Source of the DNA: Paragonimus westermani
Lineage: Eukaryota > Platyhelminthes > Trematoda > Plagiorchiida > Troglotrematidae
Length of the DNA stretch: 64,000 bases
NCBI GenBank assembly: GCA_008508345.1
Contig: QNGE01000139.1
Span: 235,107-299,106 of the forward strand
Direction of reading: 5' to 3'
How positions within the stretch are numbered: position 1 is the stretch's first letter; each line of letters begins with the position of its first letter. The notes under the pieces are model-generated. The model saw only the letters and a list, made by a program, of their open reading frames with translations, made no database searches and was not told where the DNA came from. The position numbers and the translations under genes are program-made. Positions 26,096 through 35,775 of this stretch are shown here, piece after piece.

Positions 26096-27435
26096 ATACT
26101 GAAAAGTTCTGGTTGGACGGAACGGACAGTAGTCATCTTTCTAGAAAGCGCGTGAGTGCCATTTTTTAGTCACCCTACACGCAGTGCGCTTATATGTTTA
26201 TGTATATGTGCGAACACAGATTTTTGGTAAAGAAGTTTAAAGTTTTGCACGACCTTCACCACCCACTGTACATCAACCAACTAAAATGAATCATGCTTGA
26301 CACTCACGTTAGTGCACCAACTACCACTGTGTATCCATAAGTACTGTCGAACAAATATACGCCATGAAAAGTTACGAGCTTTTTTTTCTCAGGTGATGGC
26401 GTTGGTAATGTATAAAGCAATACACAAACTAATGGAGTTTTAGCGTTGAAGACTGTTAACACTTTTTGTTGTGGATCTTGTTATGGGTATCGATTACGAC
26501 CCAAAGCCATGTTTACGCTGACCAACCTGTTTCAGTAGTATCGCTTCCGCTTTCAAACCAGTCAGACTTTTGTGACCTGGGGCTTATGAAATGAGTTCAT
26601 ATCGTAATTAATGCTCCGTTTATTCCTTGCTCTCATAGTTCAGCCTGACTTGATGCTTCAAAATAAATATCTCGAGTTTTATTTTTATCCACAGTGACAT
26701 CACGTGACATGGGATTGAAAGCGCTGAACCAGTGAGCGTTACGGTTTTTCCTGACCTTGACATCAAAAGCGATATAAATGAACAGTAACAGGCAATATTA
26801 CTTGGAAACTCCCTGGATCAGTATAGCGAGAATTTCTTTCGCTAGTAATTTGGTCATAAAGTTCAGTTGGATTTGTGATATGATCTGACCGGCTGTGTTT
26901 TTGTCATAGAAGAAATCCAGGTACATTCTAACCAATCGCAATGCCATCTCAACAGAATAGTGGAAGCCGTGAATCAATGAGCTAAATGTTCTTGTTGAAG
27001 TGGAGGTCGTACGAATGATTTAGGAATGAACTTCATGTGAACAATCTCAAATATTATCACACGCTGCGGACTAACACGAAAATTCAACATGACGAACAGT
27101 CAATAAATTTTTTAAGGTGTACTGTCTGCTTAGTGATACCATTTGTTTTCAGATTTGATATACCATGATGTAAAGGTACGCGATATAAGTATACACGTCA
27201 GGTTCAGACTGTTGGTTGTAAAGGATGCGCTGCAATCGTTTAGATGCATACATTAAAAGACAGTTGGTGAACAGTAGATGAAAGTTCCATTCAATTTAGA
27301 CGACTGATTGGACAAACTTCAGTCTAGTCAGCTTGGAAACTACAACAATAAATGAAGATACACCCTTGGGTAGATTAGCAAACTGGGCGGTTTACGTGGC
27401 TCAGATCACATAGATCGGAAACTCACCATTTTTAC
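26096..27435. other. No supported gene; unassigned sequence
   Basis: No frame beyond 60 codons and no recognised repeat between the LINE remnant and a possible diverged family-1 copy. Confidence 0.5.
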
Positions 27436-27600
27436 AAAACGGAATTCTCTAACTGGAGCCTGTTGGGGTTCTGTAGATGCATATTATTCGGTTAATTGCT
27501 GGCCACGAGTGGAAGTAATGACGATGTTGTGGTCACCTACAAAACCATATTTTAATCGACTGGTAAGAATAATTAGACGTCCACCCGGTCACCACTCGTA
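27436..27600 (-). repeat. Possible diverged family 1 repeat
   Basis: AATTCTCTAACTGGAGCCTG...TAGATGCATAT resembles GAGTTCCTCTCACACTGGAGCCCGTCAGCAGTGCATAT of copy D. GACGATGTTGTGGTCACC lies where the head's complement GCAACCGTGTTGACCACTGC is expected. Alignment breaks down elsewhere, so the call is tentative. Confidence 0.3.
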
Positions 27601-28889
27601 ATTCACGTTATCTACATTCGTTCACGCAACATTGGAAGGGCCGATAGTTCCGTAGTTGTCGGTAAGGATCTTCATGTGGTAAGCCCTTTAGCTTTGGCAA
27701 TTGACAGTGTGACCAGGACGAGTCATCCATTCTTATCAGACGGCTAAATGGTAGCTCGTACGTTAAGTGCATACAACTCGTCTTTGTGGCAGTTACCCAT
27801 GTCGTGCATACAAATTTCGGGGTGAAATCCTGAGTGTTCTGTTCATCTTCTCAGTTCAAGTCGATTGACAATTGTTTTGTTCATCGGCCCAGACAATTTG
27901 TGTACTGCCAATATACCAAGTTGGATAGACGAACATAAAGAAGTGAGCAATGTAAACGCGATCAGTGACCGGGACTAATCAGAGATCACATGAACGATGT
28001 TTACTACGATGATAGTGACAACATCAGAGTTGTTTGTTTATAATGAGTGAGCGATGACTCAGCTAGCGCATGAAGAACGGTTTGCTTACATTCAGACCTG
28101 TTCAGTTCTGGCTGAGTGCTGCGAAACTTCTTGTACCTGTGTTCTCTCCGAGTATGCAGGTTAAGCTACCAACTTTTACCGAACATACTTCAATATGTAT
28201 TAAATCATTGCTGTAAATCATCCCAGTGATGTGAAACCAAAGACTCCAGTAACGCTCATTCAGACGGTAGGAGTGATGGCACTGCCTTCCAAATCCGAGA
28301 AGAAGCCAGGAAAGGCGGTCGAAGTGATTGGAGTTTATACGGTACTATCGACAAAATTACAGTTAACCTACACCCTTAAATTGGCTGTGAACTAACCGGA
28401 TATCCAAGCTATCCAGCTGAAAAGGCACACAAAATTAAAAAACCAAAAACTAGTTCGTAAATGGCTACCAGTCGGGTGGATATGAACTCACTACAACAAT
28501 CGGGTGCAGGTGAAGATGGAAGAGTGACAAACATCGGTAAACACGCAAATCTTAGTAGTTACGCAATGACAGTTATAAATTAGGGGAAAACAAACATTTT
28601 ATACCTGCAGTCACAGTACACAACTCACCATGACTGTTCGTTACATACAACAAAATACAGAATAGAGGCAAACTTAGGTTTAACTTTCTACAAACAAATC
28701 GAACACGCTCCATCAAATTCAACCCCCTGCATCGTACCAAGCTAATTTCAACAAGTCTACTAATACGTATAACTTAAATCCATGCGGTACACGGCCATAG
28801 CACTCGCTATTATCCTGGGATCTCGCAAACACGCGGGGATTCCTTGTTGTGATTTGATTAGACTATACTCAATAACACTTAACATATAT

Positions 28890-29078
28890 TCACTATTCGG
28901 TAGACACGTCCCGACCACCGATCACGCTATCGATCCATCTTTTGCATTTAGAATCCTGTCATATCAGTCTAACCCGAGATTCATACGGTTTGCTGAAGTA
29001 GTTGCAATTAATCGATTCACACCAGCTCTCTCTATGCAGAAACAACTGTTCGTGAACTTGACCTTTCCATGGACTTAA
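28890..29078 (+). mobile_element. Penelope-like element, endonuclease C-terminal tail only
   Basis: About 62 residues before the stop at 29076-29078 match the extreme C-terminus of GIY-YIG PLEs. There is an RHVPTTDHAIDPSFAFRIL stretch (counterpart of the H-L-x-T-GH-x-x-D-x-x-x-AF-R region), then RFAEVVAINRF (the R-x-AEAIAI-R element), and MQKQLFVNLTFPW (the QK-x-V-x-x-L-x-LPW terminus). The upstream part of the 28782-29078 frame (residues 1-36) has no PLE similarity. No RT or GIY-YIG core is visible 5' of it, as expected of a 5'-truncated insertion. The frame is uninterrupted through its natural stop, so the fragment may be younger than the PLE at 47.9 kb. Confidence 0.8.
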
Positions 29079-32000
29079 TGATTTATCCTAACCCGCTTAT
29101 TGATTATCCACCCCTCTAGTCGTTTGTCATAAAAAAAGCCCATCCATGTTGCAAATTTGGTACTGAATCAATACGAAATGCTCGCATCTACCAGTTTTCG
29201 TGTTCCACCTGCTTTGTTATGAATACGTCTGTTCTAGCCTGCCGACTGTTCATTTCCGTAATGATTGTTTTTCACACAATTATTTTCTCTTTTCAAACCC
29301 TCTGTCCTGATGTAGTTTGAGACCAATAGACTAACCTGGAGAACATTTTCCCCACTTGAATTCCGTCGGCGGTTGTTCGCCACCTCAATTTTCCTCTCAA
29401 CATGGAAAGGTGTGGCTGTTGCTATCGTTTACGGCAACAGCACATTCAGACCACCCACTTCAAGACTTAGAGTGATTGACACAAATCGATGTGAAACCAA
29501 CTTTTTTTAAGACAGCTGTGTGTAGTATATATCGTCTTTACTGTTCCTTCCACTTTTTTAATCAACTTGTTTTAGATTAGAACTCCATACCGTTGATAAC
29601 GTTCGGAGGCGTAAATTTCGCGTCATTTCTAGTGTAGGTTAAAAATCGACACTGAACTACTATGTGTACAGATTAGGAAAGATAACTTCAAAATTGTTGT
29701 TGAACTCTACTTTTTTCGTTCACCTTTTACCTAACACTATTGGCATCCATGTTGTACAGTAATGGATTCAGCAAGAGAATTTGTTTTTCAGGCTGACTGC
29801 ATCCATCTGACACTTGGTTAAACGTAACCACTACAACAGTATGATTCACTGTCATCAGGCATACTAGAATTTTACGAATTGAGTTCCGAACCACTTCCGA
29901 TTGAGGAAACACACGAGTGGTTAACAAGGAGGTGATTGACAACACGCAGAAGTAATTGGGATAATTGTGCTTCACAAGAATAAGCTCGAGATGGGAACAA
30001 ATACATTCAGATTCTTCACTGTGATCACGAACGAATAACGAGGATAAGGAGCAATTTTTGTGGAGGATGGTAGAACGAGCAAACAATACGTGGGATACAT
30101 GCATTATGTTTGTAGTTAAATGATGATTATCTTGTTTACTCAGAGCACAAACTGACAACTTGTTACTGGTCACAGAAGGTCGCTTCTAGCCAAATTATCC
30201 TTTTTTAATCTGGAAGGAATTGCAGTCGAAATCAACTTCTGTAAGAGTTCAAAACAAACGCTTTCTACGAAACAAGGAACGTTCGTTGAATTTGTTAACC
30301 CTCGCATATTTTGCACGAGAGCATTGATTCAAAACCATATGACCGAAGAGTACTACTCAGTACACTAATTTGATGAAAATTGTCATTCTCCTTTTGTTAA
30401 TTGGTAGGTGTGAGCAACAAACCGTGACCATTGAGGGATTTCGCGTAGTAAAATTAGAAAGGAAGACAAGGAAAAGTATTTCATTTTTTGTACCATTACC
30501 TAAATGCAAAAATTTTCACCTACTTCCCTTCTCATGCTGGATTAGTCCCCTTTTTAATTAACTCTTGCTCATCAAGGCTTGGCTCTTAATCCGTTTAATT
30601 TCGTGTGCCTATCAAAACAGGCGTTGAAAGTCCGAAATTCAGAGTATTTACTAGGATTTCAACAGTTTGTACATTCAATTAGTTCAGCATGGCAAGCGAG
30701 TGAGAGGGAGGAAAATCACTGTAGAATAGGAAAGAGATTAGTTATATGAACTTACATATATGAATGATTGTTTGCACCTCTACAAGAAAAAACAAGCGTT
30801 AAAGAACCTGGGAAAAGTGAAATCACACACCGATTCCTCCTGTGAACTTATTTGCAGAAGTCCACCAAACGGACACTGTCAGACAGTGTCGACACAGCTA
30901 GTCAGTGTTTCACCAGATTTGTTAGTTGATGGATGTACGTGACTTGGTGTCAGTGTTCTGCTATTAAAAACTGAGAATCTTTTCGAATATTACAAGAATT
31001 TTAGCTACCAGCTAGTAGTTATGAGAGACTGAGTATAACGAAGTGCTTGTTGTGGTAAGCATATTTGATAGTTCTAAAACAGTCAACTCCATGAGCTATT
31101 GTGAATCAACCCGTACTAGTTTTTGAAGCTTTTGATAGTGTTTTGAATGAGATTTTTACAAATTACCTTTCCTTCGAACGCTGGCCACTTAAACGATGTC
31201 TTCATTTGAGCGGAAACCGACATGTGGTTTGCGCTAGACGATTCTGTTCTTCTGCCACACTATTTTCCTGTCAGAAAATTTATATTGTACAATTCAGATC
31301 CCATCTACTAAGACAAATGCCTCCTTATCTTTTCACCTACACCTGAACCTCTAAAAGCAAAACAAAGTTCCATAGCTCCAAAGAGGGTTCAAATCATAGT
31401 CTGATTTGTGCGCCCATAATTTGACTTGTTTCGACTGAGTTTATTCGACTTTGTATTTGGCCCTTTTTGAAATTAATCATGCTGTCAACTGTACGACAAT
31501 GAGTTTTGTATCACAGATCTTAGTTTATTTGCAGCCATGTGCATATGCAAACTATTCGGGTTTACGGTTTAATTTTTTCGATCTACTAGGCAGTGTTCAG
31601 TTATTTTTACCTCTGGTTCCTTATATGTGAGAAAGTAAACGAAACCTGGACGAGAACCACAGACATCAAAATTGCTAGACCTCATAGATAACACTGACGT
31701 CTCACACTCTGCTTCCTGTATGACTTTTGTGATTAAGTACTGTTCGTATTTAACACGAGTTGAGAAGGTGCAAACATAATAATCCACAAACCCCGGAACT
31801 CCCATCAGAAGTTCAAACCTTGCACAGTTGGTTCAATGAAAACAGCAACTGTAAACTGGCTGAGAAGTCCTGGTCACAGGATTATCGTCTAAATTGGATT
31901 AGAGCGCTTATCTTCACAGTCCCTGAGGAATAACAGGGTAAGCAAAATATTAACCTCAACGGGCGTGTTTGAACTGTTGGATATGATCATTCTGTCATGC

Positions 32001-33596
32001 CCGTTGTGAGGTTAGTGGAATCGTGATCAGCGTGCTATTCTAGAAGAATTCGGGGGCCTGGGTGCGAATTCCGTCTCGGACAAAGATTGGGACCACTGGT
32101 TAGCTCTAACAAAGACGAAACTCAAGTCCATACCTCATTTCGGAATGGGCTAGCCGAAGGGCTTATCCTAATCAGGGTGCTACAAACAGCTCTAGATGGT
32201 GTTCAGTTAGAAAAGTAGTGTGTAAATTTATCTGCCTCTGGGACGGTTAAGCCAGATTTTACTAACTATAGGTCAGTTGTCGCATGCAGGTTAACTCACG
32301 CCCGAGTGGAATCAGCGAAAACCGACAACCAGTGGTCTATATCGGATTTGGACGACCACATGGAAAATCTTGTAACCGTCCCCAAAACAAAAACTATTTG
32401 ATGTAATTGCTAACATTTACCGTTTGCCTTCTGTATGAACCATAATTTTACGTGCACTACCATTGTATATGATTGTTTCAACACCGACTCCCTCCTCGGA
32501 AACATTTTCCGAGAAAAATTTCGTGCAACTGCTGAACGGTGAAATCTTCTACTCACGAACAAACGATAAATGAGCGAGGGTTCGTTCTTGTGTTCACTCT
32601 TCTAACCAGATTGTTGACTGCCACAATAATGTAGTAGTATAGTCGATACCATCATAAATAGGACCAATTAGTCCTACTGGTTATTGATAATTCACATAAC
32701 TAAATGTGATACGGTGAAACGGCGGACAAACGGAACACTGCTCTGTGGGCTAACTGTAGTTAATTACTTTGAGCTGATTGATAACTTTGACAACGGAAAG
32801 AATCTAGCAACTTCCAGGAATTTCTAGACAATGAACTGTTGTTGTTACAAGAGATGAAAAAATAAGCAATATTCGGTGATTAACAATAGAATAGTCAACT
32901 TAGTTCCAATCAACAATAACCGTCGTGCATTCTGGGCAGAAAGCTTGCAGTATTTTACTTGATCATACTTTCAACGGATTGATAGCAATTAGCTCAATTA
33001 ACCGGAATCATTAACATGACATTTATAGGTATGAACATTGTGCAGTGAAAGAAACTACGGACTTAATTTGTTTTGTTCACCAACCGAACAGGATACGGAA
33101 TAAAAACGAATCAGGACGGGTGGGAGAGATAAGTGTTCGTACCTGAACCTAGTTGAATATGTGGAGATATTTTTGTAAAGATAAGAATTGAGTGGGTAAG
33201 TTGTGCTAGAGAGAGTTTTAGTTGCATTCTGCTTGGAAGCTGTAGATGTAAATAAGCGTTAAAATAGGAACGCCATTAACAGAATTGGTCACTACGACGT
33301 GGTATGTTTTCGAACATCATGTAGAACATACAACATGCATTAGAAGCAAACTCTGAGTAACAATACAACCAGAGGGGTCTTCCAAGCAGAGATAAGTTAA
33401 TTGATTCAGTGATGCAGAGTGGACAAATAACTTGAATTTTGGAATTAGAAGGGCAGGTTTTCGCTTTTCTTGAAAACTTTTTTGGCGGGCAATGGTTATA
33501 ACAGACTGGCACTAAAATTGGCTTCAGTATGTAAGACATCCGCACCAAACTTAGTACGAATGAAGCAAAACAGTTTGGGCATCGTGGTTAACATCT
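29079..33596. other. Long stretch without supported genes
   Basis: The longest frame is 148 codons on the minus strand (29727-30173). It ends with LNPLLYNMD, reminiscent of the NPxxY of GPCR helix 7, but no other receptor feature is convincing and the length is chance-level. At about 32010-32090 a tRNA-like stretch (GTTAGTGGAATCGTGATCAGCG ... GGGTGCGAATTCC) may be another Pol III relic. Confidence 0.4.
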
Positions 33597-33651
33597 TATT
33601 GCTGAACAGATTGAGAATAACACAACGTTATGAGCAAGTTCTAATATTCTA

Positions 33652-33682
33652 CGTTTCAACCACCTCGATTGGCCTTCCTCAG
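33652..33682 (-). ncRNA. Hammerhead-ribozyme-like core, left arm
   Basis: Read on the minus strand: CTGAGGA (CUGANGA box, complement of 33676-33682), a single A, then GGCCA / loop ATCGAGG / TGGTT forming helix II (five pairs, two of them G-U), then GAAACG (complement of 33652-33657). All universally conserved core bases of the two strands are present. The cleavage-site strand and helix I could not be placed with confidence, so activity is not claimed. The order box-A-GGCC stem-GAAACG is the form reported for PLE hammerheads. Confidence 0.55.
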
Positions 33683-33720
33683 GAATGTTACAATCGAAAT
33701 CCATTTTGGTTACAACAATC

Positions 33721-33751
33721 GTGAAGAAGGCCACTCGAGGTGGTTGAAACG
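33721..33751 (+). ncRNA. Hammerhead-ribozyme-like core, right arm
   Basis: Plus-strand counterpart of the left-arm motif: GTGAAGA at 33721-33727 (first C of CUGANGA changed to G), A, GGCCA (33729-33733), loop CTCGAGG, TGGTT (33741-33745), GAAACG (33746-33751). The C-to-G change at a core position should abolish cleavage, so this arm is predicted dead even if the left one is not. Confidence 0.45.
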
Positions 33752-33800
33752 TAGAATATTACAACTTTCTCATAACGTTGTGTTATTCTTAATCCGTTCA

Positions 33801-34238
33801 TCAGTAGCTCCAGGATATCTTATGCAGATAACGTGAGATGAAGTTTCGTTGGTTGAATAAGTGAATAGACAATCGCAAAGAGTTTGTTATGCTGACTGCG
33901 ATTCCCAAACAAAAATGACATCCCGGTACATTTTGATGTCTTAAGAAAAAGTGTAAGGCGAAGACCAGCAGTTTGAACAATATTTTGAAGAAAACTGAAC
34001 AAGATGTTTGATTTTTGACGATGTTTTCAGAGATTATCAAAAAAGCACCACAAAATGCGAAAAGCACCAAACGAGCCAACAGATGAAAAGTGAATTCCAG
34101 ATTCATTTCAAATCTAGAGCAGAACCTCTCTTGCAATCTTTCCAAATACAATGCTGAAATCCAAGGACTAAACGTGATTATATCCAAATATTCTATTCGA
34201 CGATAATATAATTGGACAAATCGAAGCTTGGCAGACAT
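33801..34238 (-). mobile_element. Possible PLE-derived frame beside the inverted repeat
   Basis: A 145-codon minus-strand frame ends exactly at the inverted repeat. Residues about 23-60 (FSPWISALYLERLQERF, then VNLEFTF-like text) loosely resemble the linker between RT and GIY-YIG in PLEs, where P-x-x-x-x-x-SE-x-L-x-R precedes the V-x-x-x-F-x-x region. In a second frame, 33820-34002, a LFLKTSKCTGMSFLFGN segment could be the next part after a frameshift. No RT or GIY-YIG motif is present. The position, immediately 5' of a PLE-like terminal repeat on the same strand, favours this reading, but the length alone could be chance. Confidence 0.25.
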
Positions 34239-35559
34239 TATTTGTGCATTGCTGCTTTACACAAAAATGACTACCATCATACAGTCGAGTGAACACGAAC
34301 AGTGTTATGGAATAGCTGAAAATAGACTCAAATCTTAGATGGGTTTTCATGACTCCAGGCTATTCTCTGGTTTATCCTCAAGATCTTGTTGTAAGTGAGT
34401 TCTGCTGCATCGTTTCCTGTGCTGTTTCTATTCATGGTCAGACAAATTTTACTGTTGCGTTTTTCTAGTCCAAATCAAACAAGGAACACATTAAATATGA
34501 CGCTGGTCAGCAGCTATTCGAACGCTCTTGGAAAGAGGTCAGTAACTAGAACAATGAGTTCCAACTCCGCTTACTCAGCTGAGCCAAACCGATCGTTTAA
34601 AATGGAAACGAGCTTAACAGAGCGAATACCCTCCATTGTGCTCACGGCAAAGCAGTTCGCGATCGTTAGAGTATTAACACTGGTTCACGCAGAGGTTATA
34701 CAGGATAGCTTCGGAGGTGTTAAGTATAAAACTTTTCCAGAATAGCCTCAACAAGAGCCGGGTTATGAAAAAATAACTGTGGTTGTCGTAGAGAAACTCA
34801 CCGTGTATAAATCAACGACCAGCTAGTATGAGTTTGCTAAACGACTAAAAACCGGTAACAGAGTGTTGTAGATATGTTCGTGTACCTTTCGGATGAACTA
34901 TCCTCATAAGTGAATAGGTTGGCACGTTGTCAGCCACAAACGTTGTGTCAGTGGGTAGTGTCGTTCGAGTCTTTCCCGTATTCGACAAAAAGACAGGGCT
35001 GCGATCAGTGAAAACCGCTGGTGTGTTTATGAAGAACACTGAACGTTATTGAGTGTTCATTGCATTTGCTAATAATGGCCAGATGTCAGTTTGTTCTGAA
35101 TAAATATGTCAGTTGTTTTTGGTTCATGCCTTTCATTTTTGCTTTGATGACGCTACACGACTTCCTGGTCTTTTCTCATTTTCTGTTTTTTTTTATATAT
35201 TGCGCATGTAGCTGATCAATCTCCGGTGTTGAACCACTCGGCAAGTAATCTGGCCTTAATGACTGGTATGAATTTGTAAGCCCATTGTACACGTTCATTG
35301 GTTTCAGCAACCGATTTTTTCTACATTTTTTCGGTTTATGGCGACCCCTCAACTTTGTTCATTTGGCATCTTTTACCGCTGTTTACCATTTCACCATGAT
35401 GACCATTGATGATACGAGTTTCTTCGGATGGTCTTTCTATGATTCACTCCAATTTGGTTCTCTTCGACAGTATTGCTTCATTAATAAGTAATCTGGCAAA
35501 TTTATGATTTTTATATATGTGAGCTACGCTCAGCAAAAGCGAAGGTGGATTCCAGCACG
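34239..35559. other. No supported gene; unassigned sequence
   Basis: A 116-codon plus-strand frame at 34395-34745 is serine/threonine rich but matches nothing recognised and is of chance length. Includes a T-rich run near 35186. Confidence 0.4.
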
Positions 35560-35775
35560 AACTGATCTAGAAATCCTGCAGGGACGATCGATCCCCCGAA
35601 TCCTTCGGTAGATTCGATGTGGGACAGAGGGAAGTTTGGCTGACAGAGCCCATATGTGAGACTTCCGAACGCGTGGTTTGGCTTCGTAGCTCAGCTGGTA
35701 AAGCGCTTGCCGCGTTGAGATTTGCTGTTTCTGTCGCTGGTTCGAATCCAATCAAAACCCTGACTTTTCACAGTT
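35560..35775 (+). repeat. tRNA-derived repeat family 2, copy 2
   Basis: Contains a canonical Pol III A box TAGCTCAGCTGG at 35687-35698 and a canonical B box GGTTCGAATCC at 35739-35749, 40 bases apart, as in a tRNA gene. The D-arm is close to pairing (GCTC with GCGC), but no proper anticodon stem or acceptor stem forms, so it is not a functional tRNA. Homology to copy 1 at 13.7 kb extends about 120 bases 5' of the A box (the CTTCCGAACG / CACATATGAGACTT side), so the repeat is larger than the tRNA part. Both boxes are intact here, unlike copy 1. Confidence 0.8.

Larger units (their letters stand above)
33597..33803. repeat. Long inverted repeat, PLE terminal-repeat-like
   Basis: The left arm (about 33597-33682) and right arm (about 33722-33803) are inverted copies of some 80 bases, about 85-90% alike by eye, separated by about 40 bases. 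The shared arm reads, from its outer end, GAACRGATTRAGAATAACAC, AACGTTATGAGMAAGTT, then ATATTCTACGTTTCAACCACC and ending in a GGCCTTC block. Each arm carries a hammerhead-like core (separate entries). Penelope elements are known for terminal repeats that may lie in inverted orientation and contain hammerhead ribozymes, so two such terminal repeats facing each other is the favoured reading. A MITE-like fold-back element is the alternative. Confidence 0.85.

Noticed and set aside
29727..30173. 148-codon minus-strand frame ending in LNPLLYNMD, resembling GPCR helix 7
   Set aside because: No transmembrane segments of proper length, no DRY-type or helix 6 motif, and the length is expected by chance in this many bases.
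32010..32095. tRNA-like stretch ending in GGTGCGAATTCC
   Set aside because: A box poorly matched, no second copy in the window, and no cloverleaf.
35677..35760. Functional tRNA gene
   Set aside because: A and B boxes are canonical, but anticodon and acceptor stems do not form, and a second copy shows it is a dispersed repeat.
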